Assembly (NCBI GenBank): GCA_964461265.1 | Contig: CAYWTS010000033.1 | Span: 1 to 24,308 of the forward strand | Source of the DNA: CAYWTS01 sp964461265 | Lineage (GTDB): Bacteria > Bacteroidota > Ignavibacteria > Tepidaquicellales > OLB5 | Length of the DNA stretch: 24,308 nt | Reading direction: 5' to 3' | Shown: positions 14,783-21,599 of the stretch, piece by piece | Layout: each line of letters begins with the position of its first letter | Numbering within the stretch: the first letter of the stretch is position 1 | Notes under the pieces: model-generated | The model's input: only the letters and a program-made list of their open reading frames with translations | Told to the model about the DNA's origin: nothing | Database searches by the model: none | Position numbers and translations under genes: made by a program

Positions 14783-15181
14783 TTATTTCTCTCCCTTTTT
14801 CCTCCACAAATCGATAAGGCTGATTGTGTTGCTGCCTGGGGATGTGACGGTTGTTTTGAATTCAAATTCACGCTCGGAGCCATCCCAGAAAATTACAGGC
14901 ATTTTCTCTCCGCCCCAAGTACCGTTGGATGAAAAGAACTCCTCGTTGCTTGTATATGAAGCTTTAATGTAATAGCACCAGGGACCATTCTCTTTATATT
15001 TGTAAAATCCCAATGTTTTAATATCATTGAATTCAAACGCAAATTCTGCGCAAAGCTGATTGTCTTCTTCGAACAGTCTCTTCTTAACATTCTTTACGCC
15101 GGCAAATTCATCTTCGGGTTTATTACCGTTCAAGTAATTGTTTATAAGGTCTTCGTAATCAGCTTCAGGAACACCTGCCGA
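14783..15181 (-). CDS. 3' part of an unrecognised protein gene, cut by assembly gap
   Basis: About 132 residues are visible, from SAGVPEADYEDLINNYLNG to LIDLWRKKGEK, then TAA. The segment appears beta-rich, with aromatic strands (GFYKYKENGPWCYYIKASY, MPVIFWDGSEREFEF) after a short helical stretch. I do not recognise it. It is read in the same frame as the acyl-CoA dehydrogenase only because the 100 N between them happen to keep frame. Acyl-CoA dehydrogenases of this class normally end about 20 residues after the FEGTS motif, and this sequence does not resemble any part of that enzyme. I therefore treat it as a different gene whose 5' end is in the gap. A C-terminal extension of the dehydrogenase is possible but unsupported. 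Confidence 0.6.
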   Translation of the reverse strand, partial: SAGVPEADYEDLINNYLNGNKPEDEFAGVKNVKKRLFEEDNQLCAEFAFEFNDIKTLGFYKYKENGPWCYYIKASYTSNEEFFSSNGTWGGEKMPVIFWDGSEREFEFKTTVTSPGSNTISLIDLWRKKGEK

Positions 15182-15281
15182 NNNNNNNNNNNNNNNNNNN
15201 NNNNNNNNNNNNNNNNNNNNNNNNNNNNNNNNNNNNNNNNNNNNNNNNNNNNNNNNNNNNNNNNNNNNNNNNNNNNNNNNN
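15182..15281. other. Scaffold gap of 100 N
   Basis: Exactly 100 unknown bases, the conventional filler for a gap of unestimated length. The true sequence here may be much longer or shorter. Both the end of the acyl-CoA dehydrogenase gene and the start of the next gene are missing. Confidence 0.99.
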
Positions 15282-16369
15282 TCACTTGTTCCTTCAAAAA
15301 TCCTGTTAATTCTTGCATCGCGGTAGAATCTTTCAACCGGATACTCGCGTGAGTAACCCATACCACCATGAATCTGAACAGCATAATCTACAATCTTATC
15401 AAGTGCTTCGGAGCAGAACAGCTTTACCATAGCCGAGTTAGTACTTATCTTTTTACCAAGGTCATAATCGGTCGCTGTTCTGTAAACAACCGATTCCATG
15501 GCATAAATCAGCATAGCCATATCGGAAAGCATAAATTGAATCCCCTGGAAATGGCTTATAGTCTGGTCGAACTGCACTCTTTCCTTAGCAAATTTCGTAG
15601 AAAGCTCAAGAAGTTCTTTAGCTGCTCCAATACATGCAGCGCCAAGGCCCAAACGTCCTGCATCAAGAGTTTTCATAGCAATAAGAAAACCGCGTCCTTC
15701 TCTGCCAATAATATTCTCTTTGGGAACACGTACATTATTAAATGTAATAGCATTCGTGGTACTTCCTCTTATTCCCATCTTCTTTTCAGCCGGACCCGCA
15801 TGATATCCCGGTGTTTTAGTTTCTACTACAAAAGCACTGATACCCTTATCGGTTCTTGCAAAAACCGAGACAATATCTGCAATTCCGCCGTTTGTTATCC
15901 ATATCTTATCGCCATTAATTACCCATTCATTACCATCCAGTCTTGCTGTGGTTTTCAGATTAAAAGAATCTGAACCTGCCTGAGGCTCGGTAAGGCAGAA
16001 TGCACCGATAAGCTCGCCTTTAGCAAGAGGCACAACATATTTCTGCTTTAATTCTTCACTGCCACCTATGTAAATTGCATTCGTCCCTATTGACTGATGG
16101 GCACCAATAAAAGTTGCCGTAGAATTGCATGCGTGTGCTATTTCTTCCTGGCAAATACAGTAACCTACTTCCCCGAAACCTCCGCCGCCATACTGTTCGG
16201 GGAAGGAAACACCCAGCAATCCAAGCTCTGCTACCTTCTTTATTATTTCAACCGGTATCTTTTCTTCTTCATCAATTTTGTGTGCTATTGGCTTTAACTC
16301 ATTCGTAGCAAAATCATGAACCATTTCACGGAGCATTTGCTGCTCCTCGGTAAATTTGAATTCAAACAT
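15282..16369 (-). CDS. Acyl-CoA dehydrogenase, 3' end missing in gap
   Basis: This FAD enzyme introduces the alpha-beta double bond into acyl-CoA. The 362 visible residues cover nearly the whole enzyme: the N-terminal helical domain (FKFTEEQQMLREMVHDFA), the FAD/substrate segment FCLTEPQAGSDSF (about 124-136) and WITNGGIADI. Next come KMGIRGSTTNAITFNNVRVP, the helix with QTISHFQGIQFMLSDMA, and VQIHGGMGYSREYPVERFYRDARINRIFEGTS. The Glu in FEGTS, about residue 359, matches the catalytic base of the medium/short-chain group, three residues before the gap. Only the last roughly 20 residues should be lost. The closest type is a short-chain (butyryl) acyl-CoA dehydrogenase; the real substrate cannot be read. 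The start is ATG 16369, 54 bp downstream of the SDR stop, so the two may form a lipid-related operon. Confidence 0.93.
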
Positions 16370-16423
16370 TTATTAATTATATAAATATGTTATTTGTTAA
16401 GTATATATGTTAGTTATAAAATC

Positions 16424-17248
16424 TTATTCCGGAATATGATGTGTGCCTTTTTCACCGGGGAAATTAACAATTCTTTCTGCTCCATCTACACCTATTACAT
16501 TACCCGATATCCAGTCACCTGCCTGAGTGCACAACATTTTTATTGCTATTGCAACATCTTCAGGATGTGTTAATCTTCCTCTTGGATTTCTCAGCTTTGT
16601 AGCTTCAATCATTCGCTTTGCACCCGGTATTTTTTGCAGAGCCGGTGTATCGGTAACACCTGCCATTATTGCATTTGCAGTAACATGCATCGGTGCCAGC
16701 TCAAATGCAAGCTGCCTGATATGAGCCTCAAGTGCTGCTTTGGCTGCCGATACCGCACCATAGAAGGGAATAACCGACTGGGCACCTTCACTTGTTAAAG
16801 CGAATATACGTCCGCCATCTGCAAGCAAATGCCTGAACACCAGACCTTGAGTCCAGTAAACAAGCGAATGAGCCATAACATCAAGTGTCATTTCCATTTG
16901 TGATTGTGATATACAATTGTTCTGCGATTTTGTAATGTATGGCTTTAATGTACCAAAAGCGAGTGAATGTACCAATATTTTCACAACTCCACGTTCATGA
17001 CCATGCATTCTTTCCTTTATTTCATCAAGAACTTCGTTGCGTTTAATAGAATCGGCTGCGTTAATATTGAAAAATACAGCTTGCTGTTTATTATGCTCAA
17101 TCTTTCTGATAATGTTGTTCACATTTGGCATGGTTATTTGCCTATCGAGGTGAACACCAAAAATATTGTATCCGCTTCTGGAAAGCTCTAAAGCGGTTGC
17201 TGCCCCAAATCCGCTCGAAGCGCCAAGAATTAAAGCCCATTCTTTCAT
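16424..17248 (-). CDS. Enoyl-ACP-reductase-like short-chain dehydrogenase (FabI/FabL type)
   Basis: This NAD(P)-dependent SDR has 274 residues. The dinucleotide motif is ILGASSGFGAATAL (about 7-20), and VHSLAFG near 93-99 matches the FabI 'VHSIAFA' strand. The active-site pattern FYGAVSAAKAALE has Tyr163 and Lys170 separated by six residues. Y-x6-K is the spacing of enoyl-ACP reductases FabI and FabL, whereas ordinary SDRs have Y-x3-K. The VTANAIMAGVTDTPA and ISGNVIGVDGAERI segments close the fold. The protein may thus reduce enoyl-ACP in fatty-acid synthesis, or be a paralogue with another enoyl substrate. I leave the gene symbol empty because another fabI may exist outside the window. It lies upstream of an acyl-CoA dehydrogenase on the same strand, supporting a lipid role. 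Start is ATG 17248. Confidence 0.85.
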   Translation of the reverse strand: MKEWALILGASSGFGAATALELSRSGYNIFGVHLDRQITMPNVNNIIRKIEHNKQQAVFFNINAADSIKRNEVLDEIKERMHGHERGVVKILVHSLAFGTLKPYITKSQNNCISQSQMEMTLDVMAHSLVYWTQGLVFRHLLADGGRIFALTSEGAQSVIPFYGAVSAAKAALEAHIRQLAFELAPMHVTANAIMAGVTDTPALQKIPGAKRMIEATKLRNPRGRLTHPEDVAIAIKMLCTQAGDWISGNVIGVDGAERIVNFPGEKGTHHIPE

Positions 17249-17334
17249 AAATTTTTAAGTTAATTTTAGCTAAGATAACTTAACTCTGTATGTTATTCAA
17301 TCCGAAGTTTTGGATATTATGATAAATGTCATAA

Positions 17335-18054
17335 TCAGACTGTTTCATTTAAAAATTTTAGCGTTTCTAATTTACCCAAATCATACCAGGCAGCTTTCCC
17401 AATATCGAATGCTTTTATTCTAACTTGCGCAGAAATACTTAATAAAAACGGAATAATCTCAAATGTATTTTTCTCGGGAAACATTTCAAATATTTTTTTC
17501 TCAATTATATAAATTCCGCAAAATCCATACTGATGTACCGAACCATGAGAATTTACCGATAATTCTGTTTTTGAATCAACTATTCTTCCAATTAAAAATT
17601 GTTCATCATCTATTAGCAACGGACGCCGGGTATACCTTCTATTAACTGCAAGTGTTGTATCTGCTCTGCTTTTAACGTGATAATTATTCAAAGCTTTCAA
17701 ATCACAATCAGAAAAAACATCAACATTATGAATAAGTACCGAACTGCATTCTTTAAATAATTGTTTCACATTTTTAATTGCCCCGCCCGTTCCTAAAATC
17801 TGCGGTTCATATATTGTTTTTACCTGTAATCCAAAATCTTTCGATGCGAGAAAATGCTCAATTTGCCCGGATAAATAATGCGTATTTACTATGATCTCTT
17901 TTACACCGCAGGTTTTTAATTTCTGTATCACACGCTCTATCATCGGTATACCCTGTAGTTCGATAAGTGCTTTAGGGGTTGAATCGGTTAACGGTCTTAA
18001 GCGTGTACCGTAACCTGCAGCAAGTATCATTGCTTTTTCAGGGAACATTTCCAT
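17335..18054 (-). CDS. Sugar-1-phosphate nucleotidyltransferase (MurU/ManC-like)
   Basis: This is a 239-residue GT-A-fold nucleotidyltransferase that makes an NDP-sugar from a sugar-1-phosphate. The signature loop is MILAAGYGTRLRPLTDSTPKAL (landmarks about 9-30), followed by IVNTHYLSGQIEHFL, GTGGAIKN, the metal-binding SVLIHNVDVFSDCDL, YGFCGIYIIEKKIFEMFP and WYDLGKLETLKFLN. Length and motifs are closest to N-acetylmuramate-1-phosphate uridylyltransferase (MurU) and short mannose-1-phosphate guanylyltransferases; the sugar cannot be decided. The start is ATG 18054 or the in-frame ATG 18048; either overlaps the end of the upstream glycosyltransferase gene, so the two are cotranscribed and coupled. 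This supports a joint role in building a surface glycan. MurU-type recycling would fit with the NagZ-type enzyme elsewhere in the window, but they are about 8 kb apart. Confidence 0.87.
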   Translation of the reverse strand: MEMFPEKAMILAAGYGTRLRPLTDSTPKALIELQGIPMIERVIQKLKTCGVKEIIVNTHYLSGQIEHFLASKDFGLQVKTIYEPQILGTGGAIKNVKQLFKECSSVLIHNVDVFSDCDLKALNNYHVKSRADTTLAVNRRYTRRPLLIDDEQFLIGRIVDSKTELSVNSHGSVHQYGFCGIYIIEKKIFEMFPEKNTFEIIPFLLSISAQVRIKAFDIGKAAWYDLGKLETLKFLNETV

Positions 18055-19588
18055 TTCGAATATCCTTATTTCTATATTCTTCTTTCAGGCGGAAAACAAT
18101 ATCCATACATTTATACTCGTCTTCAGGTGCATTGAACTTTTCATATTTTGGAGGTATATCATCATCTGTAAATCCCGCATAACCTATTATAAACTCTGGA
18201 TTTAGTGATAGCACGTAATCGAAATCAAATTTCTTATGACCTGCTTGTAATTTTTTAGAATCTGTCTTCGCAATATGCTCATTGTTTAATCCCCACATGT
18301 CGATTGTGTATAATTTTGAATAATAAGGAATTTTCCCGGCAGGACCAACTGCAATAACAGTATTTGGGTCCACATTATTTTTTAGCCATTTCCCGAACAT
18401 CGACCACTGTAATTCGTAATTAGCATTATTATCTTTAATAATCAGCTGTCTGTATTCAAGCAAAATCAATGTTGCAACAAGTAATGCGGTACATAAAAAA
18501 CGTACCATTCCGTTTACATACCTTGTAACACGCTGCAGTGTTTTTTCATCATAAGCTTTATAGAATTTGAAAAGTTTATCTACTGCATATGTAATACCAA
18601 TAGTACTGAGTATATAAAGAAACGGAATCAGGGGAACAAAAAACCTGTTTGCTATCATCCAGTCACCGCCTACTATAATCAGATAAAAAACATAAACCCC
18701 CGTGAAAAACAGCAAGTATGAGAGTCTGAAATCCCGGAAATCACTTTTAAACGGGATAAATAAAATAAATATAAATATATAAAACCGTGAACCAATGCAT
18801 AAAGCAAGATACTTAAAACCGAGTATAAGATTCATCTGTATGTCGGTTACTCCTTTTGCAAAAAATGTATTGGGTATAAAATGGCCATAGTAAAAATATT
18901 TAAAGCCATAGTATACTAAAGCAAATAATAAATAGAGTCCTGTCATTTGAATTATTTTTTTTCTGAAACTGTTAATATATTTATGCTTCATCATCATATG
19001 AAATATAGTTAACGCAAATAGTAAATTACCCTCGGGTCGTGTAAGAGTGCAAAGAATAAAAAATACGGTGACCAGAATATGGCTATTCGGTTTCTCATTA
19101 ATCCTGAAATAATAGTAAGCGGCGGAAAGAATAAACAAGGTGTACAATGGGAATTCCATGCCCCCTATAGCCCAAAAAGCAACAGAATCATCGAGAACAA
19201 AAAATATAACAGGAAGTAAAATAAGGTAGGCGGGTTTATTTAAAAAGTATAAGGAAAATAACCTGATTATTTTTAAGATAACCGAAATATTAATAAGAGT
19301 AAAAACAAAACCAAGCAAAAGTGCAAAATATGAGATGTCTACAGTTTCAATAATCGTAAATGGTGATGTGATAATTGTCCACAGAAAATTTGTGTAACCC
19401 TCAACCTTCTCTCCTGTATTAAACACAAGCCCGTTACCCTGGATAAAATTCCTGCCATAACGGAATGATATGTAAGCATCGTCTACATTCTGGAACAGAA
19501 AGCTCCAGCTTAAGAACAAGCAGTACAAAGCAAAAAAAATGATAAGTACAGCGTAATGCTTCTTATTTACATAGCTTCTGTCGTTCAT
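18038..19588 (-). CDS. GT-C-type polytopic membrane glycosyltransferase
   Basis: This 516-residue integral membrane protein has about ten or more hydrophobic segments. Just after the first membrane helix is FQNVDDAYISFRYGRNFIQG with an Asp-Asp pair at about residues 36-37, followed by GLVFNTGEKVEGYTNFLW. The DDAYI..RY...GNGLVFN.GE.VEGYTNFLW pattern is typical of GT-C glycosyltransferases that use lipid-linked sugar donors on the outer face of the inner membrane. The C-terminal soluble part contains YTIDMWGLNNEHIAKT and a final GHKKFD region, also usual for this group. I choose ATG 19588; the frame extends to an ATG at 19681, but that adds 31 residues unlike a membrane-protein N-terminus and would overlap the MFS gene by 41 bp. 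It lies 52 bp after the MFS gene and overlaps the nucleotidyltransferase gene by 17 bp. Donor and acceptor are unknown. Confidence 0.83.
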   Translation of the reverse strand: MNDRSYVNKKHYAVLIIFFALYCLFLSWSFLFQNVDDAYISFRYGRNFIQGNGLVFNTGEKVEGYTNFLWTIITSPFTIIETVDISYFALLLGFVFTLINISVILKIIRLFSLYFLNKPAYLILLPVIFFVLDDSVAFWAIGGMEFPLYTLFILSAAYYYFRINEKPNSHILVTVFFILCTLTRPEGNLLFALTIFHMMMKHKYINSFRKKIIQMTGLYLLFALVYYGFKYFYYGHFIPNTFFAKGVTDIQMNLILGFKYLALCIGSRFYIFIFILFIPFKSDFRDFRLSYLLFFTGVYVFYLIIVGGDWMIANRFFVPLIPFLYILSTIGITYAVDKLFKFYKAYDEKTLQRVTRYVNGMVRFLCTALLVATLILLEYRQLIIKDNNANYELQWSMFGKWLKNNVDPNTVIAVGPAGKIPYYSKLYTIDMWGLNNEHIAKTDSKKLQAGHKKFDFDYVLSLNPEFIIGYAGFTDDDIPPKYEKFNAPEDEYKCMDIVFRLKEEYRNKDIRNGNVP

Positions 19589-19640
19589 TAATTCAAATTT
19601 ATAATAATAAAAAATATCCCAAAACTGCTGTTTAGCGAAC

Positions 19641-20837
19641 TTAATTTGAAAATCTGTTAGTTCTCCAGCCGAAAATCCCAAAATAAACAGTACCGATTAT
19701 ACCGAAGATAAACGCAGTAAACAGATTAACTTCAGCACTTATGCTCCACAGCCATCCGCCTGCAAATGCTGCAAAAGATACAATGAAATCCCTTATAAAA
19801 TAATACAATCCAAAACACCTCGCTTCTGCATCTTTAACCGATAAGTCAAGTATCATAGCTTTTCTTGTTGGTTCCCCGAATTCCTTTAAACCGCGTATCA
19901 CGAAAGCAAAAATAAGCAATGGAAAACTTGTGCTGAAGTATAAAATAAGCGGAAACACTGCAAAGAATACAAACGTAATAAGAACAAATGGCTTGCGTTC
20001 AAGCTTATCTGAAAAATGAGCGACCGGAATATAAATCAAAACCGAAACAATCATCTCTATTGCAGTAAGAATGCCAAATTGTTCTGGAGTTGTTTTAATA
20101 ATATTCAGACACCATATAACAACAAAAACATACGGTATCTGCTCACAAAAACGTATTAATATATCCGAAAAGAGCAGTGTCTTTAACTTCGGGTCAAACT
20201 TTTTCCAGAGTAATATTGGATGTAACTTTTCGAGCCGGCTTGGTTCATCGTGAACCATCTTGTGCTGGAATAAAATACCAATCAGACATAATAAAACGGA
20301 TAATCCAAAAGAATATTTTATACCAGACACCAAACCATAATAAGTTATCAAAAAACCGCCTATAATAGGACCTATCATCATAGGTACTCGCCGTATAATA
20401 GAGTGCATCGAAATCCCCATAGCTGTTTTTCCTGAACCTAATGATTTGGTAATCACCGACATGCTTGCAGGAAGCGAAATAGAATTCCAGGCAAAAAAGA
20501 AAATCATTCCGATAAAAACTGCAATCCAGCTTGTAAAAATTATTGCAATTACATAACCTCCAATAGCCATAAGATTAAAAATCAAAAATGCACGCTTATT
20601 CCCTACCGAATCTGCAATATAACCGCCGGGCAGCGACCAGAACGAGGCAAGTATATTCTGCAAAAAACCAAATCCCCCTATTATCCATACCGAGCTTCCT
20701 ATACCATCAAGATACTTTGGCAGAAACCGCTCCCACATCTTTTCACCCGTCAATATGAGCATAATCAGAACCAGCATTATTGCTACATTACGCTTTAAGC
20801 CAAGATAATCTTTTATACGGATTATTGTATCATGCAT
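19641..20837 (-). CDS. Major facilitator superfamily transporter
   Basis: This 398-residue inner-membrane carrier has about twelve predicted helices. The loop between helices 2 and 3 has the MFS motif A in the form GGYIADSVGNKRAFLIFN (about residues 72-89), and the corresponding half-repeat is VAHFSDKLERKPFVLI in the second half. The region around IGPIIGGFLITYYG matches helix 5 of drug/proton antiporters, so export of a small molecule is plausible, but the substrate cannot be told. The start is ATG 20837. A Bacteroidota-type -7 box TAACTTTG lies just upstream (minus strand 20856-20849), leaving a very short leader. It is the first gene of a leftward run with the glycosyltransferase and nucleotidyltransferase, so it may move a glycan precursor or be an unrelated neighbour. 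Confidence 0.88.
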   Translation of the reverse strand: MHDTIIRIKDYLGLKRNVAIMLVLIMLILTGEKMWERFLPKYLDGIGSSVWIIGGFGFLQNILASFWSLPGGYIADSVGNKRAFLIFNLMAIGGYVIAIIFTSWIAVFIGMIFFFAWNSISLPASMSVITKSLGSGKTAMGISMHSIIRRVPMMIGPIIGGFLITYYGLVSGIKYSFGLSVLLCLIGILFQHKMVHDEPSRLEKLHPILLWKKFDPKLKTLLFSDILIRFCEQIPYVFVVIWCLNIIKTTPEQFGILTAIEMIVSVLIYIPVAHFSDKLERKPFVLITFVFFAVFPLILYFSTSFPLLIFAFVIRGLKEFGEPTRKAMILDLSVKDAEARCFGLYYFIRDFIVSFAAFAGGWLWSISAEVNLFTAFIFGIIGTVYFGIFGWRTNRFSN

Positions 20838-20848
20838 AATTTACATAT

Positions 20849-20856
20849 CAAAGTTA
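20849..20856 (-). promoter_or_regulatory. Bacteroidota-type -7 box upstream of MFS gene
   Basis: TAACTTTG on the minus strand fits TAnnTTTG exactly and ends 12 bp before the MFS ATG. No -33 TTTG at the normal distance is seen, and such 6-base matches are frequent in AT-rich DNA, so confidence is low. Confidence 0.3.
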
Positions 20857-21098
20857 ATTTTATGTTTTGTAATATTTAAGTCATTTTGTCTGTAAGTTGG
20901 AATGTTATACTTTGTATAATTCACCAAACCAGTTACTTCATCATTCTGACTTTTATTATATTTATTAGAGTTAACTTTTCATATTGTTTGTTTTTATTTA
21001 ACATAAAAATATATATGTATAAGATTTAAATTAATTTTAAAAAAAATATTAATTTAAAAATCACCTTTTAAGTTATTAATAAACCACTATTATAGCTA

Positions 21099-21127
21099 TT
21101 GACAAAAATAGAATATTTTTTTAATTA
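21099..21127 (+). promoter_or_regulatory. Possible sigma70-like promoter for the cysteine-rich gene
   Basis: TTGACA (21099-21104), a 17-bp spacer and TAATTA (21122-21127) lie 39 bp upstream of the ATG at 21166. The -35 box is a perfect textbook match and the spacing is ideal. However, Bacteroidota housekeeping sigma normally prefers TTTG/TAnnTTTG, so function in this host is uncertain. Confidence 0.35.
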
Positions 21128-21165
21128 GATTCATTAATATTTATTACAGTTAAAGAAGAGCCAAA

Positions 21166-21510
21166 ATGAAAAAATTTAAATCAGTTTTAATTTCTTTTGT
21201 AATTTTACTAGTAATAGTTTGTGGTTTTATAATAAATCCTCCTGCACAACCAGAAAAGCCCATCACAAACTGCGATCAATATGTTTGTGTATCGCCGCCG
21301 CAAATTACCACTATTTATCTTTATCATTATGAAAAAGACGAACAAGTTTATGTGGGTTATTGCACTACTGGTGAGAATGGTTGCTGCCCTGAACCATTTA
21401 CACTTATACAGGGAGAAAAATACAATGTTAAACCGTTTTGTCAACCGTATGCTCAAGGATATGATTTTTGGGCTTGTACAGACGTTATATATTTAGAATG
21501 TCCTGAATAA
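21166..21510 (+). CDS. Small secreted cysteine-rich protein, unrecognised
   Basis: This is a 114-residue protein of unknown family. Residues 1-24 form a basic-then-hydrophobic segment (MKKFKSVLISFVILLVIVCG) that should act as a Sec signal or anchor. No good lipobox is seen around Cys19. The remaining roughly 90 residues hold eight cysteines (about 36, 41, 66, 73, 74, 92, 104, 112) with a CC pair and many aromatics and prolines, which suggests a compact disulfide-bonded extracytoplasmic domain. ATG 21166 is preceded by AAGAAGAG about 6 nt upstream. It is followed after 89 bp by an SBBP/T9SS gene on the same strand and may be coexpressed with it. It has no T9SS tail. I do not assign a function; a secreted structural, inhibitor or toxin-like role would be speculation. 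Confidence 0.7.
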   Translation: MKKFKSVLISFVILLVIVCGFIINPPAQPEKPITNCDQYVCVSPPQITTIYLYHYEKDEQVYVGYCTTGENGCCPEPFTLIQGEKYNVKPFCQPYAQGYDFWACTDVIYLECPE

Positions 21511-21545
21511 GCTATGTTTAAACAGAGTTGGGAGTTATTTAAGAG

Positions 21546-21553
21546 TATTTTTG
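21546..21553 (+). promoter_or_regulatory. Bacteroidota-type -7 box upstream of second SBBP gene
   Basis: TATTTTTG fits TAnnTTTG and lies 46 bp before the ATG at 21600. A TTG at 21528-21530 is present but closer than the usual -33 distance. The match suggests that this gene may have its own promoter rather than depend on the cysteine-rich gene. Confidence 0.3.
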
Positions 21554-21599
21554 TTTAAATAAAGCATTAACTATAAAGAAAAATTATTTTTATTAAATA

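Larger units (their letters stand above)
20838..21165. other. 328-bp AT-rich divergent intergenic region
   Basis: It separates the leftward MFS transcription unit from the rightward gene at 21166 and must hold both promoters. Composition is extremely AT-rich, with long A and T runs around 20990-21060. Apart from the promoter-like motifs listed separately I see no RNA fold or small gene. Confidence 0.6.

Noticed and set aside
15368..15973. 201-codon plus-strand frame opposite the acyl-CoA dehydrogenase
   Set aside because: Antisense to a conserved enzyme, low-complexity product, no start context; a shadow frame.
19589..19681. N-terminal extension of the GT-C glycosyltransferase to ATG 19681
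   Set aside because: It would overlap the MFS gene by 41 bp and adds a polar-aromatic stretch before the usual start of this family; the ATG at 19588 precedes a normal N-terminus.
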